Assembly (NCBI GenBank): GCA_964629645.1
Contig: CAZVSU010000041.1
Span: forward strand, 1-23,437
Reading direction: 5' to 3'
DNA from: JAAKFL01 sp964629645
Lineage (GTDB): Bacteria; Chlamydiota; Chlamydiia; Chlamydiales; SLFE01
DNA: 23,437 bases
Below are positions 8,392-15,115 of this stretch, one piece after another (position 1 is the stretch's first letter; each line of letters starts with the position of its first letter). Position numbers and translations under genes: made by a program. Under the pieces are notes generated by a model. That model was not told the origin of the DNA and did not search any database. It saw nothing but the letters and a program-made list of their open reading frames with translations.

Positions 8392-8549
8392 TTGATTTCA
8401 ACCTGTTCGGACCACCACCACACATCCTCCCAAAAGCGGTTCCCTTCGCACTCGATCATATCTTGAAACAAATCAGCGATGCGGTTTTTTTTGAAGTCCC
8501 GCCTCGGTTCAGGGATCTTGTCGCATCGGGTCATCGGTGGTACATTCAT
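8373..8549 (-). CDS. Trp-rich 58-residue mini-protein overlapping the K+ channel start; unknown
   Basis: This short frame fills the otherwise empty gap between the DUF202 and channel genes. ATG at 8549 is preceded by GAGGAAA (spacing about 5-6 nt), which overlaps the DUF202 stop. It ends with TAA at 8373-8375, inside the channel gene. The product starts MNVPPMTRCDKIPEPRRD, continues through a basic/helical part (FKKNRIADLFQDMIECEG), and ends with FWEDVWWWSEQVEIKW and RRKK. Five Trp in 58 residues is extreme. No TM segment is present; the C-terminal aromatic/basic tail could lie on a membrane surface. I recognise no family. The coding case rests on the ribosome site, the 9-bp gap upstream, the 19-bp overlap downstream and the sensible amphipathic composition. 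It could still be a chance frame. Confidence 0.6.
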   Translation of the reverse strand: MNVPPMTRCDKIPEPRRDFKKNRIADLFQDMIECEGNRFWEDVWWWSEQVEIKWRRKK

Positions 8550-8558
8550 CCGGTTTCC

Positions 8559-8936
8559 TCATTTTAAAATAAAAAGCCATATGCCAAGAGCCGTCCCTAT
8601 GGAGACCGAAGCGAGAAGCGCCGCCAACCCGATAAGAAAAAAAGTCGAAGCGCCCGCCACGCGGGTTGTTTTCATCCTAAAACCGACATGTGAGTATCTC
8701 CAGGCGGCCAACCCGAAAAAACTCGCTGAACAAAAAAACAACGTCATCGAGATGATGGGGATGAATATGTCGGGCAGGGTCCCATAAAGGAATTTTGCCA
8801 CCGCAAGCCCAGTGACAAGCGCGGCAAGGCCTGTCCTTGTCCAAGCAGCGAAAGTTCTCTCGTTGGCAAGGACAGAGGTCAGTTCCTTGTGAATGCGGTG
8901 ATCAAGCTTGACTTTTTCGAGTGTCGCCTCGTCCAC
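8559..8936 (-). CDS. DUF202 (YidH-like) inner-membrane protein
   Basis: The protein has 125 residues. Its N-terminal part holds the DUF202 signature LANERTFAAWTRTGLAAL (about residues 24-41), followed by three TM helices (about 32-54, 57-78, 98-123). DUF202 proteins are small inner-membrane proteins without a firmly assigned biochemical role; in fungi a related domain occurs in VTC polyphosphate complexes. The start is GTG at 8936, 13 bp after the stop of the upstream gene, with GGGGA about 8 nt before it. It is followed 9 bp later by the Trp-rich mini-gene and then the K+ channel, so a role in membrane ion or phosphate physiology is possible but inferred. Confidence 0.88.
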   Translation of the reverse strand: MDEATLEKVKLDHRIHKELTSVLANERTFAAWTRTGLAALVTGLAVAKFLYGTLPDIFIPIISMTLFFCSASFFGLAAWRYSHVGFRMKTTRVAGASTFFLIGLAALLASVSIGTALGIWLFILK

Positions 8937-8949
8937 GGATCAGTCCCCA

Positions 8950-10335
8950 CTAAACACGTTCATCTCCTTCCGGCTCATCCGGAACATTATCCCATCCGAT
9001 CATTTTTCGAAACGACTTCTTAACCCTTTGAAATAAAGACTCTTCTTCAAATTCATCGCCGTCGTCGCAAAGAGCGGGATAGAATTGGCAAAGAGTGGTG
9101 CCGCCTGACGATGCGCGCCTTCGGTACTCGTGATAAGACATAAGGTCAAAAACCTGGTCTCTTTTGATTTTTGATCCATTCGGCAACTTCAGCTTTTCAA
9201 AAGGGACCCCAGTATAATCCTCAAGACGGCTCCAAAGGGCGCATTGTTTCGTTTTTCTTCTAATGAACTTTTCGACAGGATCGGGGAGTTTTCCTTCTTG
9301 GGCCTCTGTTGGTTTGACTCGGCTAAAAATTCCTTGCTCAAACGAATGGCCGCTCGCAATCTTTCTGAGGCAGTGGGTCCTCAATACATCATAGTCGATC
9401 GAACCCTCTACACTTTTTGCAATATCATCGATCAATTGTTCTTTGGAGTCCAGACTCTCCCCAGAGGCAATCGTCACGATTTCGGGCTCCGGAAAGTCAC
9501 CTTCTGTTATTTCAAACTCGGTACTCGTTCCTTGTTCGGCAAATTCGTCAACGTCATCTGAGGGGGTAAGGGGCGAGGTTGCCAGCGATTCGGGAGAAAA
9601 TTGAGCGAGCTGGTCTAAATCGGATGAGATGGCATGGGATTCCGGGAGGGACAAAAGCAACAAATTGATAATTTGATCGTATTTTTTAAAAAGAGTCGCC
9701 TCCCGATAAACCCATGGAATTTCTCTTGCCTCATCCATTAAATGGGAGAAGAGTTCGTCGGCTTTATGATGATCATCGGCTTCGTTCATCTCGATCATTT
9801 TTTGAAAAAATTTAAGCAGTATTTTGAGTTCGCGATTCTCCGGCCAGGTCAGCCGTCGGTATTTGTTTGCCTTATCGATGGCACGCGAGGCAAGGTACTC
9901 AACGCCCGTCCCACAGGCAAGGAGGGCTGTCACTCCGATTGTTGCAATAGTAAAAACACTAGTCAGAGAATTTTCAGTTGGGTCGTCTTTGTCTCCGAAA
10001 CCGTCGTAGTAGAGCTGAAGAACAGTGACGACGACGCCTCCGATCGCACCGACTTTCATGACACAGGCAAAACTCTTCGCTGAGCTGACTGTCGTCACAC
10101 CAAGACATCCATGTTCGTAATTTTCGATTTTTTTCTGGATCCATCCGAGATCGTCGTTATCTTTTTTGCGGATCTTGTTCAACAATTCCACAAGCTCTTT
10201 TTGCCTTTGTTTTCCAAAGTAATCATTCATTGCGAGAAACAGCTTTCCTAAATCTTGCTCCCTTCTTTGATGTTGTTCGTGTTTCTTCAGAGCGATTTTT
10301 AAATGGTCGTTTGCGATGTGATTGGGCGAAAACAT
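8950..10335 (-). CDS. Hypothetical membrane protein, 461 residues, with a bilobed hydrophobic region
   Basis: I do not recognise a family. A strong AGGAGG (10340-10345) lies 4 nt upstream of the ATG. The first 80 residues are charged and helical. Two hydrophobic segments (about 88-108 and 125-148) are separated by a short Asp/Lys-rich loop (GFGDKDDPTENS). The large C-terminal part (about 150-461) is soluble, with an acidic, Ser/Pro-rich linker around 245-300. Two close TM helices with both termini on one side is the layout of chlamydial inclusion-membrane (Inc) proteins, so an Inc-like role is one option. Ordinary inner-membrane location is equally possible. It lies 13 bp before the DUF202 gene and is probably the first gene of that operon. 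Confidence 0.8.
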   Translation of the reverse strand: MFSPNHIANDHLKIALKKHEQHQRREQDLGKLFLAMNDYFGKQRQKELVELLNKIRKKDNDDLGWIQKKIENYEHGCLGVTTVSSAKSFACVMKVGAIGGVVVTVLQLYYDGFGDKDDPTENSLTSVFTIATIGVTALLACGTGVEYLASRAIDKANKYRRLTWPENRELKILLKFFQKMIEMNEADDHHKADELFSHLMDEAREIPWVYREATLFKKYDQIINLLLLSLPESHAISSDLDQLAQFSPESLATSPLTPSDDVDEFAEQGTSTEFEITEGDFPEPEIVTIASGESLDSKEQLIDDIAKSVEGSIDYDVLRTHCLRKIASGHSFEQGIFSRVKPTEAQEGKLPDPVEKFIRRKTKQCALWSRLEDYTGVPFEKLKLPNGSKIKRDQVFDLMSYHEYRRRASSGGTTLCQFYPALCDDGDEFEEESLFQRVKKSFRKMIGWDNVPDEPEGDERV

Positions 10336-10383
10336 AAAACCTCCTCATTTTCGCTATGCCTTAAGATACCAAACGTGATGAAA

Positions 10384-10411
10384 TTTATCTTGTCTTGAAA
10401 GAAAATACCAA
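10384..10411 (-). promoter_or_regulatory. Possible sigma-66/70-type promoter for the 461-residue gene and its operon
   Basis: On the minus strand a TTGGTA (-35, 10406-10411) is separated by 16 bp from GATAAA (-10, 10384-10389). Each matches the consensus at 4 of 6 positions. The implied start near 10377 would leave a leader of about 40 nt that contains the AGGAGG ribosome site. The rest of the 188-bp gap (10336-10523) holds a run of eight T on the minus strand (10474-10481) with only a weak stem before it, so a terminator for the ferredoxin gene is doubtful. Confidence 0.3.
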
Positions 10412-10523
10412 AAAAAATTGACATGACGAAGGCCGTTCCATCAGGAGCTGAGAGGGAAAAGGTAAAGGAATGCAAAAAAAAGCGATTTTTACACTTGACG
10501 CCCCGCAAGAGAGGCGAACACAA

Positions 10524-10847
10524 TCAGGAGCTAAATTGAAGAGCGCCGGTCGGGCAGGCCCGGATGCAAGGGCGGTCTTCGCATAGAATACAGGGATCGA
10601 CTTCCGGGTAGATCACTGGCAGGCGGCTTTGTTGATCTTCGATCATGATGACGTTGACCGGGCAGGCTTTCATACATGCGTCGCAGCCGGTACATTTTTG
10701 GAGGAACTGCTTTTCAGGGAGCGCCCCCGGTGGTCTTGTTTTGACTTTATCGTCGCTGAATGACTCGAGAGCTCGAATAGGAGGAGAGTCGAGGAGCCAC
10801 TTCGCCCCCAAAGAAAAAAGGGATTGAAAAAATTCGTCTCGCCTCAC
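10524..10847 (-). CDS. Two-cluster 4Fe-4S ferredoxin (NapF-like)
   Basis: The protein has 107 residues and two cysteine motifs: CTGCDACMKACP (Cys 52, 55, 58, 62) and CILCEDRPCIRACP (Cys 86, 89, 94, 98). The second has four residues instead of two between Cys 2 and 3, a spacing known in NapF-type and related ferredoxins. The first 45 residues are a non-cluster extension rich in Ser/Leu. It should carry electrons between cytosolic redox enzymes; the partner is unknown, since no nap or other reductase genes are present. The ATG overlaps the winged-helix gene by 4 bp (ATGA, 10844-10847), which ties it to the cysS operon. Confidence 0.88.
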   Translation of the reverse strand: MRRDEFFQSLFSLGAKWLLDSPPIRALESFSDDKVKTRPPGALPEKQFLQKCTGCDACMKACPVNVIMIEDQQSRLPVIYPEVDPCILCEDRPCIRACPTGALQFSS

Positions 10848-11092
10848 CGCAGCCCTTTCAATTCCTCTGCGAGCTTGATGCCATGCGAGGTCAATGAAAT
10901 CATATCTCCCCCTTGCTTTTTAATAAAATTGGCTTGTCCCAAGAGCGTGCAGATTGTCTTCACAACCTTTGGCGAAAAGCCGATAGAGGCTCCCACATCG
11001 TCGCGGTTCAGTGCCATTTCAGGGTCCCCTTTTTCGACTGCGGTTTCGTAGAATTTGAGCAAGTAGCGCTCATCTTTTGTTTTTCCACCCAT
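10844..11092 (-). CDS. Small winged-helix-like protein, 82 residues
   Basis: The protein reads as one winged helix-turn-helix: a first helix (ERYLLKFYETAVEKG), then LNRDDVGASIGFSPKVVKTICTLL, which looks like the HTH pair, then a wing (ANFIKKQGGDMISLTSHG) and a last short helix (IKLAEELKGL). The segment around SLTSHGIKLAEEL is common in MarR-like and archaeal-type wHTH proteins. It may bind DNA, or serve as a small protein-interaction wHTH. It sits 1 bp after the cysS stop and overlaps the ferredoxin gene by 4 bp, so the pair probably works together. No Cys for an iron-sulfur sensor is present apart from one inside the HTH (TICTLL). Confidence 0.75.
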   Translation of the reverse strand: MGGKTKDERYLLKFYETAVEKGDPEMALNRDDVGASIGFSPKVVKTICTLLGQANFIKKQGGDMISLTSHGIKLAEELKGLR

Positions 11093-11093
11093 T

Positions 11094-12536
11094 TTAGCGT
11101 CTATGGATTCTGGGTCCGGTGGGTGAGTCTTCGACCAAAAAGCCCATCTCTAAGAGGCTATCGCGAAGCTCGTCGGCAGAGCGCCAATTTTTCGCAGAGC
11201 GCGCCATTTGCCTTTTTTCCACCAGATCAAGCACTTCGGCGGGGATTTCTTGATTTTTTTCGAATGAGAGAACTCCGATCACCTGATTAAAGCGCTTCAT
11301 TAAGGCAATCACTTGAGAGGCTTGCTCGTAGCTGAGATGGCGTGCATCAAGCAGAGAATTGATGTCGCGAATCAAATCGAAAATGGCCGAAAGAGCCACC
11401 GAAATATTGAGGTCGTCGGCAAGCGATTCGACAAATAAGGTATCGGCTTTTTCCAAAATAGAAAGCAACTTTTCTTCAGGGCAGCCATTGACCTCTGATT
11501 CAGGGACAGTCAAAAGGCGCTCGACAAAGTTTTGCATCCGATTGATGGAGGATTGAGCTCCTTCCAGCCCCGGAAGTGTGAAGTTGAGCTGCGTTTTATA
11601 ATGCGTCTGCATCAGCATATAGCGCACCTCGGTTCCGCTGAACCCCTTGTCCACTAAATCGCGGAAGGTGTAGAAGTTTCCGAGGCTTTTTGACATCTTC
11701 TTATTGTCGACTAAAAGATGCTCTGAGTGGAGCCAAATATTGGCAAAGCGCTTGCCGGTGTGGGCCTCCGATTGAGCGATTTCATTTTCGTGGTGGGGGA
11801 ACATATTGTCGACGCCGCCGACGTGAATGTCGAGCGTTTCCCCGAGAAGATTCATCGCCATGGTGGAGCATTCCATATGCCACCCCGGGCGCCCTTTTCC
11901 AAAGGGGCTCTCCCAATAAATCGAACCATCCCTTTCGGGATTGTATTTTTTCCAGACGACAAAATCGGCGATATGTTCTTTATCATATTCGTCGGAACAG
12001 ATCCTTTCTGAAGCGCCCTCTTTCAAATCGTCTAAATTGAGGTGAGAGAGGCATCCATACCTCGGAAATGTTTCAATGTTGTAGTAGACGCAGCCATCTT
12101 GGCTTTGGTAAGCGGCGCCTTTATCGATCAGGCTCTGGATCATCTCAATCATTTGAGGGATATAGTCAGTGGCTGCGGGGTAGTGTTCGGCCCTTTCGAT
12201 TTTTAACGCGTCGAGATCTTCAAAAAATGCCTTGACGTATGGTGCGACATACTCCTCGAGGGAGACCCCTTTTTTGGTAGCCCCTTTTATTGTTTTGTCA
12301 TCCACATCGGTGATGTTCATAACGTGGGTAAGCGAGTAACCAAAGAATTTGATGGTTCGTCTCAGAAGGTCTTCAAAGACATACGTTCTAAAATTGCCGA
12401 TGTGGGCGAAGTCGTAAACCGTCGGTCCACATGTGTAGAGGGTGACGTGGTTTTTTTTTATTGGTTCCAGGGGCTCTTTAGCTCGAGACTCGGTATTGAA
12501 CAACATGAGCTTCGGAAGCGTTTTGTTTTCAAACAT
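11094..12536 (-). CDS. cysS: Cysteinyl-tRNA synthetase
   Basis: This 480-residue protein is a class I synthetase that charges tRNA-Cys with cysteine in the cytosol. The ATP site shows as HIGN (residues 45-48) and KMSKS (280-284). The catalytic zinc ligands of the family are visible: Cys36 in YTCGPTVYD, Cys223 in WHMECSTMA, then HHENEIAQ (His249 and Glu in the group around 248-253). The anticodon-binding helical bundle follows to the C-terminus. Length fits the usual 460-480 residues. It starts 2 bp after the lysS stop. Adjacency of lysS and cysS also occurs in Chlamydia, though there the strand arrangement may differ. Confidence 0.98.
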   Translation of the reverse strand: MFENKTLPKLMLFNTESRAKEPLEPIKKNHVTLYTCGPTVYDFAHIGNFRTYVFEDLLRRTIKFFGYSLTHVMNITDVDDKTIKGATKKGVSLEEYVAPYVKAFFEDLDALKIERAEHYPAATDYIPQMIEMIQSLIDKGAAYQSQDGCVYYNIETFPRYGCLSHLNLDDLKEGASERICSDEYDKEHIADFVVWKKYNPERDGSIYWESPFGKGRPGWHMECSTMAMNLLGETLDIHVGGVDNMFPHHENEIAQSEAHTGKRFANIWLHSEHLLVDNKKMSKSLGNFYTFRDLVDKGFSGTEVRYMLMQTHYKTQLNFTLPGLEGAQSSINRMQNFVERLLTVPESEVNGCPEEKLLSILEKADTLFVESLADDLNISVALSAIFDLIRDINSLLDARHLSYEQASQVIALMKRFNQVIGVLSFEKNQEIPAEVLDLVEKRQMARSAKNWRSADELRDSLLEMGFLVEDSPTGPRIHRR

Positions 12537-12538
12537 AG

Positions 12539-14155
12539 TTACACTTCGTCAGTTAAAGGTTTCATCCAAGGGAAGAAAAGGACATCGCGAATGGAATGAG
12601 AATTCGTCAGGATCATCACCATCCGGTCAATGCCAATGCCGACGCCTCCTGTCGGGGGCATGCCTTGGCAGACAGACTCGATAAACTCTTCGTCTAAAGG
12701 ACACGCTTCCGGGTCGCCCGACTCGCGTCTTGCCGCTTGGATTTCAAGCAGCTCTCTTTGCAGCTCCGGGTCGTTCAACTCCGAATAAGCGTTGCAGATT
12801 TCGTTACCGAGAATGAAGCTTTCAAATCGCTCGACAAGTCCTTCGCCTTTTTCTTTTCGATTTCGGTGCGGTTTACAAAGAGGAGTGGTCTCGATCGGGT
12901 GGTCGATGATGTGGTGGGGCTGGATGAGGTAAGGCTCAGCGTAAACTTCGAATAATGCGGCGATAAAAAGGCCCCGATTCATCGTTTTGATTTTCTCAGG
13001 GGCGCAGTGCTCGCTTTCAAGAAGCATTTTCGCCATTTCGTCATCGGAGAGATCATCGACATCGAAATGACCAAATTTTTTGATCGCTTCCTTCATCGTG
13101 AGTCTTGGCCAGGGAGCTTTCATCTCGAGTTCGATTTCAAGCTCGCTTTTGGGATCGATAGCGGGTACTTTTGTTGTGCCGTAAAGATCGAGAGCGATGT
13201 GCTCAAAAAGGGTTTCCACAAGCTGCATCATGTCGTGGTAGTCCCAGTAGGCTGCATACGCTTCCATCATGGTAAATTCGGGATTGTGATTGCGGTCGAT
13301 TCCCTCGTTACGGAACACGCGTCCAATTTCAAAGACCCTTGGGACGCCACCGACAATCAGCTTTTTGAGAGGAATTTCCAGAGAGATCCTCATGAACATA
13401 TCCTGATCGAGAGCGTTGAGATGGGTTTCAAAAGGCTTGGCGTCGGCACCGCCATAGAGGCTTTGCAGGACGGGAGTTTCCACCTCCATAAACTTCTGAT
13501 TGGCCATGAATTGCCGGATCAAGTAGAAAATACGGCTCCTCATCTCGAATATGTGGTGCGTTTCGGGGTTGGAGATCAGATCGAGCCATCGTTTTCGGTA
13601 ACGGATCTCTTTATCGTGAAGGCCGCTGTATTTTTCCGCGAGGGGAAGAAGCGTTTTGCACAAAATCGTGAGCTTCTTGACGTAGATCGTCAATTCTCCT
13701 TTATTGGTGTAAAACAAATGCCCTTCGACACCGATAAGATCGCCGAGATCGAGCTTTTTTTCAATTTGTTTCCACGGCGTAGGCTTTTCACTGTCATCAC
13801 TTGATTTGTTCTCTAGACCTTCAACACCGGTCAGATCGCGGTTGAACATGACCTGAATGCGGCCCGTTTGCCCTTGAATATGGCCGAATGCGTTTTTTCC
13901 CATAGAACGGAAGAGGACAAGCCGTCCCGCCGCCGACACACTCGGAGTCTTTCCTGCAGCGGCATCTTCGCTGTGCCCCAGCTCTTTTCCCTCGTAACCT
14001 TTAATGATCTCTCTTATCGGGTCTGTGCGGGGAAACTTGTGGGGATAGGGATCAATGCCGAGGTCTCTGATTTCTTTGAGTTTTCGTGTGCGGTTTTGAA
14101 ATTCTTCATGCGACTGATAGTCAGGCTTGGGGAACGTGTGGGCTGTTTTTTTCAT
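12539..14155 (-). CDS. lysS: Lysyl-tRNA synthetase, class II
   Basis: The protein has 538 residues, somewhat longer than the usual 490-510. An OB-fold anticodon domain (about 70-170) precedes the class II catalytic core. Motif 2 is FRNEGIDRNHNPEF (281-294) and motif 3 is GVGIGIDRMVMIL (about 504-516). The core also contains EIRYRKRWLDLI and VETPVLQSLYGGADAKPF, typical of bacterial LysRS. About 18-20 extra residues (VEGLENKSSDDSEKPTPW, near 110-128) sit in an OB-fold loop where E. coli LysS is short. An extra N-terminal tail of about 30 residues is also present. It charges tRNA-Lys in the cytosol. It follows a small TM-protein gene by 6 bp and precedes cysS by 2 bp. Confidence 0.98.
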   Translation of the reverse strand: MKKTAHTFPKPDYQSHEEFQNRTRKLKEIRDLGIDPYPHKFPRTDPIREIIKGYEGKELGHSEDAAAGKTPSVSAAGRLVLFRSMGKNAFGHIQGQTGRIQVMFNRDLTGVEGLENKSSDDSEKPTPWKQIEKKLDLGDLIGVEGHLFYTNKGELTIYVKKLTILCKTLLPLAEKYSGLHDKEIRYRKRWLDLISNPETHHIFEMRSRIFYLIRQFMANQKFMEVETPVLQSLYGGADAKPFETHLNALDQDMFMRISLEIPLKKLIVGGVPRVFEIGRVFRNEGIDRNHNPEFTMMEAYAAYWDYHDMMQLVETLFEHIALDLYGTTKVPAIDPKSELEIELEMKAPWPRLTMKEAIKKFGHFDVDDLSDDEMAKMLLESEHCAPEKIKTMNRGLFIAALFEVYAEPYLIQPHHIIDHPIETTPLCKPHRNRKEKGEGLVERFESFILGNEICNAYSELNDPELQRELLEIQAARRESGDPEACPLDEEFIESVCQGMPPTGGVGIGIDRMVMILTNSHSIRDVLFFPWMKPLTDEV

Positions 14156-14161
14156 ATCAAA

Positions 14162-14344
14162 TTATTTTTGGTCTAAAGTGTTGAGTTGCTTCCGCTGCTC
14201 CGTGTCATAGCTTCGGACAAAGTCGAGGCGCGCGTAGGCCCATAGCGTTGACAGGACAATGAGAAGGAGGTAGATAAAATACTGGAAATAAAACCATTTG
14301 GTTTTGTTGCTGGAGTTTTTTATGGTCCGGATCCACTTTAACAT
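14162..14344 (-). CDS. Small single-TM protein upstream of lysS, about 60 residues
   Basis: The frame begins MLKWIRTIKNSSNK at ATG 14344; a TTG at 14350 is a less likely start. After a short basic N-terminus come one TM helix (about residues 20-37, FQYFIYLLLIVLSTLWAY) and a charged tail (RSYDTEQRKQLNTLDQ). The basic-in, single-pass layout is that of a type II membrane mini-protein. I do not recognise a family; the size and layout recall FtsB/FtsL-like or secretion-accessory small proteins, but no leucine-zipper heptads are evident. No good ribosome site is seen. It lies 6 bp before lysS and downstream of a promoter candidate at 14379-14407, so it may lead the lysS-cysS operon. Confidence 0.6.
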   Translation of the reverse strand: MLKWIRTIKNSSNKTKWFYFQYFIYLLLIVLSTLWAYARLDFVRSYDTEQRKQLNTLDQK

Positions 14345-14378
14345 AGGCAAAAAAGGGGGTCATTAAGACAACATTTTG

Positions 14379-14407
14379 ATGCTATCGGCATTATTTGTAA
14401 AGGTCAA
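14379..14407 (-). promoter_or_regulatory. Likely promoter of the small TM protein/lysS/cysS operon
   Basis: On the minus strand TTGACC (-35, 14402-14407; 5 of 6 to consensus) stands 17 bp from TAGCAT (-10, 14379-14384; 4 of 6). The implied start near 14372 is about 28 nt upstream of the small gene's ATG. It lies just past the stop of the DUF6629 gene, in the only gap available. Confidence 0.42.
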
Positions 14408-14413
14408 AACCGG

Positions 14414-15070
14414 TCATGCCCTAGAGGGGCGATTGGCGCGCAAGACAAGAAAGAGGGCGCCGCTTGTGATGGCGGCAAAAAAGCACCAGACCGAAGCGAA
14501 CGTTTGATGGTAAAAAAAGTCGGCTAAACAGAATGTGATGGCAACGGTAAGGCCAAAAACCCACATGTAGCGATAGCTGGAAGCAAATGACGGGATGATG
14601 ACAGCTGCGACATAAAGAAAGCGCATAAAAATGAATTCTGCCTGAGTTCCGGGTTCGTAAGCGCTGTATGAGAGACTGTGGTCGACAATGCCAATCGTCA
14701 CCGGCTCAGCACCGGCTAAGGTCAGGTTCCAGATGACGAAAAAAAGACCCATGAGAAAACAGGCGCCGATAATATTTTTTCTAGGCTTTTTGTTTTCAGC
14801 GATATACAATGACAAAGGAAGCCAAAGAGGCCAATTGATAAAAGCGATGCCGAGAAACGTATACTTGGCTAGTATGGCATAAAAAGAATCGGTTGCATCG
14901 TTCATCACTGCCAGCCAAAGGACACCCTCCGAGAATTGCTGGAGAGCAAAAATGAGAGGGATTGCGGCCAAGCAAAGCTCTTTTTTCTTTCTCGTGTCGG
15001 AAATAAGCGCATAGCCGACGACTCCCAAAAGGGCGGCAGCAGAAAAACTGGCTTCGGCAGAAAAACACAT
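14414..15070 (-). CDS. DUF6629-like multi-pass membrane protein
   Basis: The protein has 218 residues and begins MCFSAEASFSAAALLGVVGY. The opening M-C-F-S-x-x-A-S-F is the hallmark of a small family of bacterial membrane proteins filed as DUF6629 (family number from memory). About seven hydrophobic segments follow, separated by short loops (for example SDTRKKKE, ENKKPRKN and YSAYEPGTQ). There are two conserved-looking histidines (DHSLSYSAY and FYHQTF). The function is unknown; it should be in the inner membrane. It follows the ankyrin gene by 45 bp on the same strand and may be co-transcribed with it. AGGG lies about 6 nt upstream of the ATG. Confidence 0.8.
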   Translation of the reverse strand: MCFSAEASFSAAALLGVVGYALISDTRKKKELCLAAIPLIFALQQFSEGVLWLAVMNDATDSFYAILAKYTFLGIAFINWPLWLPLSLYIAENKKPRKNIIGACFLMGLFFVIWNLTLAGAEPVTIGIVDHSLSYSAYEPGTQAEFIFMRFLYVAAVIIPSFASSYRYMWVFGLTVAITFCLADFFYHQTFASVWCFFAAITSGALFLVLRANRPSRA

Positions 15071-15115
15071 CTTGACCCTAACCTAACGAATTTACAATTT
15101 TTGCCAAGCAGATTT

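Noticed and set aside
13007..13804. 265-codon open frame on the plus strand
   Set aside because: It is antisense to lysS, with composition of a shadow frame (His/Phe/Val-rich, no domain) and no ribosome site.
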